A stretch of DNA of 64,000 nucleotides, from contig CAWFXD010000002.1 of assembly GCA_963819695.1 (NCBI GenBank), forward strand, positions 1 through 64,000. The letters are read 5' to 3'. Positions 36,532 through 44,699 of this stretch are shown here, piece after piece. Position 1 is the stretch's first letter, and every line of letters starts with the position of its first letter. The translations under genes were made by a program, and so were the position numbers. Below the pieces are notes generated by a model, which was given only the letters and a program-made list of their open reading frames with translations, ran no database searches and was not told where the DNA came from. This stretch comes from DASZIT01 sp963819695. GTDB taxonomy: Bacteria > Actinomycetota > Acidimicrobiia > Acidimicrobiales > RAAP-2.

Positions 36532-38273
36532 TCACCCTTGGCTTCCTGGCGGTCGGGTGATGGTGACGGCGATGTTGCCGACCCGGCCGACGTAGCCCGG
36601 TAGCCCGGCCGACCCGACAGACCAGGGCGAGAGCTCGACGCGGGAGGCTTCGTGCCCGGTGGCCAGGTAGGCGGTTCCGAACTGGGCCTTCCAGGCGGTG
36701 TTGACTCTGGGGTGGTACCCCTGCTCGTCGAGTTGGTTGACCAGCCCGATGAACTGCTCGACGCCGAGGAGTAGTGGCTGCACGCCGTTGTCGCCGACGA
36801 ACACCGCTTGCTGGTGACTCAGTGATGGCGTCACCAACGAGTCGAGCCGGGCCACCGTCGGATCCGACACCGTGCTCAGCGCGGGGAGCGAGATGACCCG
36901 CACGGCCAACACCACCCCGACCAGCACCGCCACCCCGCCGAGGCCGAGGCGCAAGACCGTTGACGATGTCGAGCGGCCGGGACGGATTCCCGGCCGTCGG
37001 CCATGGCCAACGCACCAGGCCCAGCCCGATCAGGGCGGCGATCGGCATGGCGATCTCCCACGCCACCAGATAGCCGAAGATCAGCCCGATGACATGGGTG
37101 ACGGCCAGCACGGTGGCACCGGCGCCGATGAGGCTCAGCACCCCGAGGCCCGTCGCCAGCCGGAGGCGTTGGCGGATCCCGATGGCCGTCACCCCCGCCC
37201 CGATGAGCACCACCGCGATCCACACCACCACGGTGACGGTCGAGTGGCGGGGTGGGACACCCAGCAGCGAGCTCATGACTTCCGAGGGGCCCTCGACCAA
37301 CACCCCGTTGACGGCCGCCACCGACCAGAGGGCGGCGTGGAACGACTGTCCCGGCTGACCACTGGTGAAGAAGCGGTAGATGAGGGTGAAGTTCCCCGGA
37401 TGGTTGGTGTACTGCTGAATGATCGGCGGCGTCCACATGCCGACGAAGACGACCAACCCGCCGGCGACCCACAGCCACTGGCGGGGTCGGGGATGTGGGG
37501 GAGTAAGGGATCGCCTCCGATCGATGACCAGGGTGGCCAGCCAGCCCACCGCGGACAGCGCGAACACCGCGGCCACCACCGGAAGGGTGGAGATGTCGGT
37601 CTGGACGATGAAGGAGCCGACCAGCAGGGCGCCCACCAACGACAGCGTCGAGCGGTCGAGGGCCGAGGCGCACAGGAGGATGAAGAGCACCAGCGGCAGG
37701 ATGACGACCATCGGGTTCCACGGACTGACCAGCGCGCCGAGCCCACCTTCGGAGTAGGTCATGCTGCCCGCCCCGGTGATGGCCAGCAACCCGGCCAGCA
37801 GCCCGACCCACACCGCCGCCCACAACGCCCGCGCCGGGGTGGAGCGCCGGCGGACCACACCGACGCAGGCCAACGCGGCCAGGGCATTCAACAGGGTGGC
37901 TCCGAAGAACTCCGCCCGGGCTCCCGAGCCGAGGATCCGGTAGGACAGCGAGAGCAGGTAGAAGTAGCTGGGACCCGGGTGGTTCCAATTGTTGTGGTCG
38001 AAGACCCCGAGCTCCTGTCGCCAGCGGAGGGCCTCCCGGGTATGGAGATCGATGAGGGCCAGGTCGTCGGGCAGGTAGATGGGCTGTCCGGATGCGGCCA
38101 GGAACCGGATGAGGATGATGGCGAAGGGGATGGCCAAGATGGCAAAGGCCAGCACCGTCATCCACGACGACCGGCCCAGGGTGGAGTCGGCCCTCGGCTC
38201 GGGGGAGGAACCCGGGATCCGGTCGCCCGAAGCCTCGGAGCTGGGGGCGAGGGGTCGCCGGGTCCGGGTGCAT
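36532..38273 (-). CDS. GT-C/GT39-like polytopic membrane protein (frameshifted)
   Basis: About 580 residues when repaired. The first extracytoplasmic loop has IYLPDDLALIDLHTREALRW followed by HNNWNHPGPSYFYLLSLSYR; the acidic pair and HPGP motif resemble GT39-type transferases. About twelve helices follow. The C-terminal soluble part (from RLGLGGVAVLVGVV) is in another frame, with the shift near 36950-36970. The start is also unclear: the clean frame begins at ATG 38161, but a natural-looking N-terminal extension (DRIPGSSPEPRADSTLGRSS) precedes it in frame, and an ATG at 38273 in another frame follows a TACAAT box at 38283-38288. A second small shift near 38230 would join them. Confidence 0.68.
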
Positions 38274-38320
38274 GCTCCGCTGATTGTACGAGCCGGGAGG
38301 CGTCGGGGCCGGAGCGTGGA

Positions 38321-40138
38321 TCAGGCGGTGTTGTTGGGCACCGGCACCTTGATGGACGAGGCTCCGCCGCCGTAGACCGCCTGCCAGTTGCCCTGGGAGG
38401 GCTGGGTGGCGCTGGACGGCCCCATCCCGATGACCGCGTAGAGGTTCTCCATCACCCGCAGCAGGGGTGCAGTGACTCCGGGGATCGGATCCGGCACCAC
38501 GTTGGGTGGGATCAGGGTGCTGTTGACCAGTGCACCGATCCAGGTGGCGTTCCCGGTGGAGAAGACGCCGCCCCCCTGGGGCACCGTGTACCAGGTGACG
38601 TCCGAGTAGTTGCCCCCCCGGTTGGGCACGATCGAGTGGGCCAGCACATCGAGGTTGGTGGGGCTGGAGGCACCCGGCACGTAGCGGTCGAACTCCCCCT
38701 GGACCACCTTGGGCAGGCTCTGGTTCTGGGTGAACCCGGTGCCGGCGAACACCCAGGCGTTCGGCTCGGTCACCACCATGGCGGCGTCGGCGGAGACGTC
38801 CTGGTAGGTGCTACCGATCAGCTCGGACTCCGGCTGGGAGACCGGTGCCTCGGGCCAGTTGACGGTGACCCGGGTGTTGTCCTCGCCGGTGAGGGGGTCC
38901 TCGGCGGCCGACTTGTAACAGATCTGCTGGCGGTTGGCCCCGAGGGACGACGGCTGGAACCGGATCTGCCGGTAACAGGCGTTGGCGCCGAGGAACGCCA
39001 TGTTCACCCCGGCGGCAACCGACTGGATCCCACCCGTCCGCATCTCCAGGGACCAGTACTCGTCGTGGCCCAGGCTGATCAGAGCCTTGTGATTGTTCAG
39101 GAGTTGGGGCCGGGCGTGGAAGTCGATGTCCGTCCAGTAGGTGACGTCGAGTCCCATCTGCTCGGCTTGATAGATGACCGGGAACTCGTTGCCCACGAAG
39201 TCGGCCGCCCCCGAGGCCCAGTCGTGGTCATAGGGGCGGTCGAAGGTCACGATCCGGGCCCGGTGATTGAAGTCGCCCCCGGCGGGACTGTGGGTGAACG
39301 AAAGGGCACCGCCCTGGTTGCCGTAGTAGAGGCTGTAGCCGCCCCAGCGGTTGTAGGCCTGCCAGGTGGTTACGCTCGACTGGATCACGATGGCGGCTCT
39401 GGAGGTGTCATCCCTGATGCAGAGGGGAACGTACTGCTGCTCGTTGTTCGGCCCGACCAGCTTCAGCAGATAGGCGCCCGGTGGCCAGGTCGCGGTGATC
39501 GGCACGCTGATCGACGGATTCCAATTGCACTGGACGGTGTTGGTGGGGGCGACCACGGTGGGCTGGGCCTGACGGACCCCGGGGGCTTCGTCCGACTGCC
39601 AGACCAGCCGGGCGCCGATGCCCTGGTAGTAGCCCATCCGGTAGGCCTCGACGTGGAAGTGCGACGCCTTGGTGCTCACGAACAGGGTGACGGTGTCCCC
39701 GATGGCCGCACTGCACTGATTGGAGTAGCCCTCGATATCGCCGGCCTGTTGGAGGGTGTTGACCCACCAGGCATGACCGGTCTTGGCATTCTCGGCGACG
39801 ATGGCCGGATTGACCGGGATGGTGACCCCGTCGGCCAGCTTGGTGTTGATCACCTGGGCGGCGGCGGTCGCCGGTTTCTTGCCCTTGGCCGGCGTCGTCG
39901 TCCGGGTGGCGGCGGGTTGGCCGGAACCGCCGGTGGCCTCGGCGACGGCCAGTGCCACCGCGCCGGCGGCGACCACGCCACCGGTGGCCGCCAGCGCCAT
40001 GAACCGCCGGCGGTGGACCCGGGCCCTCGACGCCATGATGGCGTCGTAGAAGGGGCTACCCGGGGAAGGTGGGGTCGGGCCCGAGGTAGTGGCCTGGGGC
40101 GGCGCGCCACCCCGCTCCGGTGCTGCCTTGGGATCCAC
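38321..40138 (-). CDS. Tat-exported N,N-dimethylformamidase beta-subunit-like protein
   Basis: 605 residues from GTG 40138. The N-terminus carries a twin-arginine signal: basic RARVHRRRFMALAATGG then a hydrophobic alanine-rich segment (VVAAGAVALAVAEATG). The mature part matches the large domain found in the beta subunit of N,N-dimethylformamidase and in many actinobacterial secreted proteins: HFHVEAYRMGYYQGIGARLV, YNRWGGYSLYYG, ARIVTFDRPYDHDWASGA, DIDFHARPQLLNNHKALISL followed by GHDEYWSLEMR. In characterised enzymes this chain holds an iron site with tyrosine and glutamate ligands; the small alpha subunit is absent here. Exported members are not characterised. A larger frame to 40897 overlaps the SnoaL-like gene antisense. 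Confidence 0.85.
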   Translation of the reverse strand: MDPKAAPERGGAPPQATTSGPTPPSPGSPFYDAIMASRARVHRRRFMALAATGGVVAAGAVALAVAEATGGSGQPAATRTTTPAKGKKPATAAAQVINTKLADGVTIPVNPAIVAENAKTGHAWWVNTLQQAGDIEGYSNQCSAAIGDTVTLFVSTKASHFHVEAYRMGYYQGIGARLVWQSDEAPGVRQAQPTVVAPTNTVQCNWNPSISVPITATWPPGAYLLKLVGPNNEQQYVPLCIRDDTSRAAIVIQSSVTTWQAYNRWGGYSLYYGNQGGALSFTHSPAGGDFNHRARIVTFDRPYDHDWASGAADFVGNEFPVIYQAEQMGLDVTYWTDIDFHARPQLLNNHKALISLGHDEYWSLEMRTGGIQSVAAGVNMAFLGANACYRQIRFQPSSLGANRQQICYKSAAEDPLTGEDNTRVTVNWPEAPVSQPESELIGSTYQDVSADAAMVVTEPNAWVFAGTGFTQNQSLPKVVQGEFDRYVPGASSPTNLDVLAHSIVPNRGGNYSDVTWYTVPQGGGVFSTGNATWIGALVNSTLIPPNVVPDPIPGVTAPLLRVMENLYAVIGMGPSSATQPSQGNWQAVYGGGASSIKVPVPNNTA

Positions 40139-40150
40139 CGCCACACTGTA
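40139..40150 (-). promoter_or_regulatory. Leaderless -10 box of the dimethylformamidase-like gene
   Basis: TACAGT on the minus strand (40150-40145), then GTGGCG, then GTG 40138. A second GTG sits at 40144, directly after the box; the 6-base spacing favours 40138. Confidence 0.5.
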
Positions 40151-40312
40151 CTGGCCCTCCGGCCCGTAATTTGCTCGGTATCCTCGGTGGCCGGGCACCT
40201 CCGGAGGGTCTGCGAAAGGACGAACGCCCATGCGGTGCAGGCACATTTCCCCGGTCGGTGGAGGGGTCACCATCGGCTCCGAGGTGACGGTCTCCGCCCC
40301 GGGTGCGGTCGG

Positions 40313-40852
40313 ATGATCGGGCGCCATCCGACCCCGGACGAGCGCCTGCATGACGAACTGGAGCTCCGCGGGCTGTCGACGTCCTACGCGTCGGCCGTCG
40401 ACTTCCGGGACGGTGACCGGTTTGCCGCACTGTTCGTCGAGGATGGCGAATTGGTGGTGCCGGACTATCCCACCGACTTCCGGCCGGTGATCACCCGGAC
40501 CGGGCACGAGGAGTTGTGCCGGATCCCCGGCCGGCTCGCCCCCTACCGGTGCACCTTCCATCTGGTGTCGAATCACGAGTTCGCCATCGACGGCGACACC
40601 GCCAACGGCAACGTGAAGTGTGTCGCCCATCACCTGACGGCCGCCGACCCCGAACCCGACCCGGGTGCCGGGGCGTCGGCGATGTCGGCGGAGTCGGCGG
40701 TGTCGTCGGACGGCTCCGACTTCATCTGGTACATCCGCTACGGCGACGACTACCGACGGGTCGACGGCCATTGGAAATTCGCCCGCCGGTCGATCCACCT
40801 CCAGTGGGTGGAGGAGCGCCCGGTCGTCAGGATGGCACCGGGCCGGCCCTGA
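40313..40852 (+). CDS. SnoaL-like / NTF2-fold protein
   Basis: 179 residues from ATG 40313 (MIGRHPTPDERLHDELELRG). The fold markers are LSTSYASAVDFRDGDRFAAL, FVEDGELVVPDYP, YRCTFHLVSNHEFAIDGDTA and YGDDYRRVDGHWKFARRSIH, typical of SnoaL_4-type proteins annotated as dehydratase or ring-hydroxylase-like. A serine/alanine-rich insertion (SAMSAESAVSSDGSD) interrupts the usual beta hairpin. Function is unknown. It is divergent from the Tat-exported protein and converges on the CBS-citrate synthase gene with one base between their stops. A much longer frame through this start is antisense to upstream genes and was discarded. Confidence 0.72.
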   Translation: MIGRHPTPDERLHDELELRGLSTSYASAVDFRDGDRFAALFVEDGELVVPDYPTDFRPVITRTGHEELCRIPGRLAPYRCTFHLVSNHEFAIDGDTANGNVKCVAHHLTAADPEPDPGAGASAMSAESAVSSDGSDFIWYIRYGDDYRRVDGHWKFARRSIHLQWVEERPVVRMAPGRP

Positions 40853-40853
40853 G

Positions 40854-42374
40854 CTATCCGCCGGCGGGGACCGGCTGGGGAGGCGGAGGTCCGACATAGC
40901 GGGCCGCCGGCCGGATCAGCCGGTTGTCCTGTGCCTGTTCCATCACCTGGGTGGCCCAGCCGATGGTCCGGCTGGAGGCAAACGTCGGGGTGAACATGTC
41001 GCGGGGGATGCCGCAGGTGTGCATGACCACCCCGGCGAAGAACTCCACGTTGGTATAGAGCTGCCGTCCGGGCTTGAGCTCGGTGAGGACGTCCACCGTC
41101 GTCCGCTCGACCTGCTCGGCGAACTCGACCAGTGGTCCTCCCAGCTTCCGGGCCACGCCCCGCAGGAACACCGAGCGAGGGTCGTCGGTCTTGTAGACCC
41201 GGTGGCCGAAGCCCATGATGCGGTCGCCGTGCTCGATGGCGGCCCGCACCCAGGCCTCGGCCCGATCGGGAGTGGCGATGTCGTCGAGCATGTCCAGGGC
41301 CCGGCTGGGCGCGCCGCCGTGGAGCGGGCCGGACAGCGCCCCGATGGCCCCGGTGATGGCGGCAGCCAGGTCGGCCCCGGTGGAGGTGATGACCCGGGCC
41401 GTGAAGGTGGAGGCGTTGAATCCGTGGTCGATGGTCAGGATCAGGTACTGCTCGATGGCCCGGACGTGCTCCTCGGGTGCCTCCTCTCCCAGCAGCATCC
41501 AGAGGTAGTTGGCCGCGTAGGACAGGTCGTCCCGGGGGGCCACCGGAGAGAGGCCGTTCCGGAGTCGATGGGTGGCGGTCAAGATCGTCGGAACCACCGA
41601 GCAGAGCTGGAGGGCCTGGCGCCGGAGCTCGGTCCCGTCGATGTCGTGGGTCGGCCGCCAGCCGAGTTCCGCACCCAGCCGCGACACGCCGGTGCGCAAC
41701 ACATCCAGCGGGGCCCCACTCGATGCCAGGGCCGGCAACAGAGATGCCAGTGCCTCGGGCAGCGGACGCAACCCGGCCACCTCGGCAGCGAAGGCGTCGG
41801 CGCGTCGGCGATCGGGAAGCTCGCCATCGAACAGCAGTTGCCACACGTCCTCGAGCGAGCGTCGGTCGGCCAGCTCCACCGCCGAGTACTGCCGGTAGTG
41901 GTAGAAGCCTTCGATGCCGCGCACGTCGCCCACCGAGGTCTCGGCCACCACCACCCCTTCGAGCCCCTTGGGCACGTCGGTTCCCGACTCGTCGGCCGGA
42001 CGGATCTGGGCCACCTCCAGCAGGTCCCGGATGGAGACGACCCCGACCAGCGTCCCGGCTTCGACCACCGGGAGGTGACGGTAATGGTGGTGGGTCAGGC
42101 TGGTCCACGCCGCGCCGGCCTCCTCGTCGGGCGCCAACACGTCGGGGTTGGCGGTCATCCAGAGGTGGACCGGTTCCAGGAGTGGATCGGCGTGGCCGGC
42201 GGCGGCTCGCAACAGGTCGCGCTCGGTGACGATGCCGGTCACCTTGGCACCGTCGGTGACCACCACCGAGCCGATGTCGTGGCGGTGCATGGTGCCGGCC
42301 GCGTCGGCCAGCGAGGTGTCCGGGTCGCAGGTGACGGGTGGGGAAGTCATCAGATCACGCACGGACGTGGCCAT
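40854..42374 (-). CDS. Citrate synthase homologue fused to two N-terminal CBS domains
   Basis: 506 residues from ATG 42374, preceded by an AGGAG ribosome-binding site. Residues ~7-60 and ~72-125 are two CBS modules (RDLMTSPPVTCDPDTSLADA, VTGIVTERDL, TLVGVVSIRDLLEV), which bind adenosyl ligands. The citrate synthase domain runs from about 137 (GLEGVVVAETSVGD) to the end, with active-site His352 in GPLHGGA and His391 in GFGHRVYK. The third catalytic position, normally Asp in NVD, is Glu444 in TNVEFFAG. It may be a citrate or methylcitrate synthase controlled by cellular energy charge through the CBS pair; that is inference. It is divergent from a second citrate synthase homologue. Confidence 0.92.
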   Translation of the reverse strand: MATSVRDLMTSPPVTCDPDTSLADAAGTMHRHDIGSVVVTDGAKVTGIVTERDLLRAAAGHADPLLEPVHLWMTANPDVLAPDEEAGAAWTSLTHHHYRHLPVVEAGTLVGVVSIRDLLEVAQIRPADESGTDVPKGLEGVVVAETSVGDVRGIEGFYHYRQYSAVELADRRSLEDVWQLLFDGELPDRRRADAFAAEVAGLRPLPEALASLLPALASSGAPLDVLRTGVSRLGAELGWRPTHDIDGTELRRQALQLCSVVPTILTATHRLRNGLSPVAPRDDLSYAANYLWMLLGEEAPEEHVRAIEQYLILTIDHGFNASTFTARVITSTGADLAAAITGAIGALSGPLHGGAPSRALDMLDDIATPDRAEAWVRAAIEHGDRIMGFGHRVYKTDDPRSVFLRGVARKLGGPLVEFAEQVERTTVDVLTELKPGRQLYTNVEFFAGVVMHTCGIPRDMFTPTFASSRTIGWATQVMEQAQDNRLIRPAARYVGPPPPQPVPAGG

Positions 42375-42474
42375 GGGGCGCTCCTGGGCTCGGTTTGGGC
42401 GCCGGGGTCGGCGCCGGAGTCGGTTTGGCTCTCGTTCCCGTCCAGTGTGGACCGGTTTCATCTCGCTGTAAATG

Positions 42475-42513
42475 TTGATCAAGTCAATGTCAAACGGATA
42501 GAGTCGGCGGGTG
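42475..42513 (+). promoter_or_regulatory. Promoter of the HTH-citrate synthase gene
   Basis: TTGATC (42475-42480) as -35, 18 bases, TAGAGT (42499-42504) as -10, six bases, then GTG 42511: a leaderless promoter. Between the boxes, TCAA recurs (TTGATCAAGTCAATGTCAAA), and TTGATCAA is palindromic, so this short divergent region may be the operator of the HTH-bearing protein itself. Confidence 0.5.
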
Positions 42514-43794
42514 GACCGGATGCTCGAGAGCGAGGAGGCCGCCCGGCGGCTCGGGGTGAAGACGGCCACCCTCTACGCCTACGTGAGCCGGGGCCTGCTC
42601 CCCTCCCACCCGTCACCCCACAGCCGACGGAGCCTCTTCGACGCCGACGACATCGAACGGCTGGCCACTCGGGCCCGCACCGGAAAGACGGTCGAGACGC
42701 GGTTGGCCACGGTCACCACCTCCATCACCCAGCTCCGGGAGGACGGACCCGCCTACCGGGGCGTCCCCGCCGTCGACCTGGCGTCGTCGGCGTCCTTCGA
42801 GACGGTGGCCGAGTGGTTGTGGAATGCCGATTCCGAGGACGGTCGGTCGCGGCCGGAGAACGGGTTTCCGTCCCGGTCCTTGGAGGGATCGGAGTTGCCA
42901 TGGGAATCTCTGCCGTTGGGTGACCACCCGGAGATGGGGTCGATGGACATGATGCGCTGGGCGGTGGTGATGGCCGGCGCCCACAACCCGTTGCGTGCCG
43001 ACCTGCGGCCGGCCAGCGTCACCCGCACCGCCCGGGGGGTGGCGGCATCGATGGTGGAGTTGCTGCCGGGGTCGCCGGGTACGCCGGGGCCGCCGGGTCC
43101 GCCGGTCGCCTTGGAGCCGCACGACGGGTTCGACCGCTCCGGGTCGATGGCGGCGCGGCTGGCGGCCAAACTGAGCTCGGCCCCCACCCCGAGCCTGGTG
43201 AGGTGCGTCAACGCCGCGTTGGTGCTGATGGCCGACCACGAGTTGGCCACCTCGACCCTGGCCGTCCGGTTGGCCGCCTCCACCCACGCCGACCTCTGCG
43301 ACGCCCTGTTGGCCGGGTTGGGGACCATCGCCGGACCCCTCCACGGCGGGGCCAGCCAGCTGGCCTTTGGCCTCCTGGTCGACGCCGAGCACCACGGGGT
43401 CGAACAGGCCCTGGACGACACCCTGCGGTGGCAACGGGTGCTGCCCGGCTTCGGTCACCCCGTCTACAAGAACGGGGACCCACGATTCGAGGCGCTGCTG
43501 ACACTCTTCAACCAGATGGCCACTCCCGAACAGAACGAATTGGTCGGGGCCCTCATCAGTCTGGCCGCCACCCACGGACTCCCGGCCGCCAACGTCGACC
43601 TGGCCCTGGCGGCCATCTCCTGGTCGGCGGGGATGCCCCGGGATGCCGGACGCACCATCTTCACGGTGGCCCGGGTGGCCGGCTGGACCGCCCACTACCT
43701 CGAGGAGCTCGGCGAGCGCCCGCTCCGCTTCCGGGCCCGTGCGATCTACGCATCGTCGGGCGGGGCGGGGGCCGGAAGGATCGTCCCGGCGTAG
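42511..43794 (+). CDS. Citrate synthase homologue with N-terminal MerR-like HTH
   Basis: 427 residues. The first ~55 form an excisionase/MerR-type winged helix (LESEEAARRLGVKTATLYAY, VSRGLLPSHPS, SRRSLFDADDIERLA). The rest is citrate-synthase-like, with the histidines in GPLHGGA and GFGHPVYK and Asp retained in NVDLAL, so the three catalytic positions are all present. Residues ~95-205 are diverged and carry a Gly/Pro-rich insertion (GSPGTPGPPGPPV). Such HTH-fused citrate synthases occur in actinobacteria and proteobacteria, often beside a second citrate synthase gene, and may be DNA-binding metabolic sensors or subunits of a heteromer. Divergent pairing with the CBS-fused enzyme fits either. 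Confidence 0.9.
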   Translation: MDRMLESEEAARRLGVKTATLYAYVSRGLLPSHPSPHSRRSLFDADDIERLATRARTGKTVETRLATVTTSITQLREDGPAYRGVPAVDLASSASFETVAEWLWNADSEDGRSRPENGFPSRSLEGSELPWESLPLGDHPEMGSMDMMRWAVVMAGAHNPLRADLRPASVTRTARGVAASMVELLPGSPGTPGPPGPPVALEPHDGFDRSGSMAARLAAKLSSAPTPSLVRCVNAALVLMADHELATSTLAVRLAASTHADLCDALLAGLGTIAGPLHGGASQLAFGLLVDAEHHGVEQALDDTLRWQRVLPGFGHPVYKNGDPRFEALLTLFNQMATPEQNELVGALISLAATHGLPAANVDLALAAISWSAGMPRDAGRTIFTVARVAGWTAHYLEELGERPLRFRARAIYASSGGAGAGRIVPA

Positions 43795-43839
43795 TCATCG
43801 GCCAGGCTCAGCCCTTGGCGCCACCGGTCGGAGGCCCCC

Positions 43840-43854
43840 TACGATGCGTTCATG
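43840..43854 (+). promoter_or_regulatory. Leaderless -10 box of the SDR gene
   Basis: TACGAT at 43840-43845, six bases, ATG 43852. No ribosome-binding site is visible upstream. Confidence 0.5.
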
Positions 43855-44668
43855 ACCCTTCCCGCTCCGAGCCCCGACCGCACCTGCCTCGTCACCGGAG
43901 CCTCCTCGGGAATCGGCGCAGAGATCGCCAAACTGCTGGCGGCCAAGGGCTTCGGGGTGACCCTGGTCGCCCGCCGGGAGGCCAAGCTCCGGGCGTTGGC
44001 CGACGAAATGGCGTCGAAGCACGGGGTGCGGGCCGAAGTGATCGTCGCCGACCTCACCGACGAGTCGTCTCGCGACAAGATCGTCACCGAGCTGGAGTCC
44101 CGGGAGCTGGCGGTGAACGTGCTGGTCAACAATGCCGGACTCTCGACCATGGGCGCGGTGTACCGGGGAGAGGTGGCCGCCGAGCTGGCCATGGTCCGGA
44201 CCGATGTCGAGGCGGTGGTCCACCTCTGTACCGCCTTTCTCCCCGGGATGGTCGAACGCCGGAGCGGGTCGATCCTCAACGTGGCCTCGACCGCCGCCTT
44301 TCAGCCGTTGCCCGGCCAAGCCGGCTACGGCGCCAGCAAGGCCTTCGTCCTGTCCTACGGCCATGCCGTCCGGGCCGAGCTGCGGGGCACCGGGGTCACG
44401 TTGACGACACTGTGTCCCGGCCCGGTCGATACCGGTTTCGGCGAAGCTGCCGGCCTCACCGACGAAGAGGCGTCCGGGGCGCTGCCCAAGTTCATGTGGG
44501 TACCGCCCGAAGAGGTGGCCGCTGCCGCGGTCGCCGGCATGGATGCCGATCGGGCGGTGGTGATCCCCGGTATCTTCAACCGGCTGGGCAGCCGCCGGTG
44601 GATGGCTGACGCCGCGCCGGTTGATCACGCCCTTGCTGGCCCGCCAGCATCCGGCCCTGAAGCACTGA
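43852..44668 (+). CDS. Short-chain dehydrogenase/reductase (C-terminal frameshift)
   Basis: Classical SDR of about 272 residues. The cofactor motif is VTGASSGIGAE, with LVARREAK suggesting NADP(H) preference; NNAG is present, the catalytic Ser lies in NVASTAAF and Tyr-x3-Lys in YGASK. The open frame as written runs to 44703 with an odd tail after WMADAAP; the normal C-terminus for this subfamily (WLTPRRLITPLLARQHPALK) is in another frame ending at the TGA 44666-44668. A one-base shift near 44600 is therefore likely. It may act on an acyl or steroid-like substrate, given the lipid-type genes downstream, but the substrate is not known. Confidence 0.87.
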
Positions 44669-44699
44669 CGCCCGGGCCGGTCCCACCGACTTGCCACCC

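Noticed and set aside
36872..40852. A plus-strand open frame of more than 1300 codons
   Set aside because: Apart from its last ~180 codons (the SnoaL-like protein) it is antisense to a membrane protein gene and the Tat-exported protein, and its composition (His, Gly, Arg, Asp rich) is that of a shadow frame in high-GC DNA.
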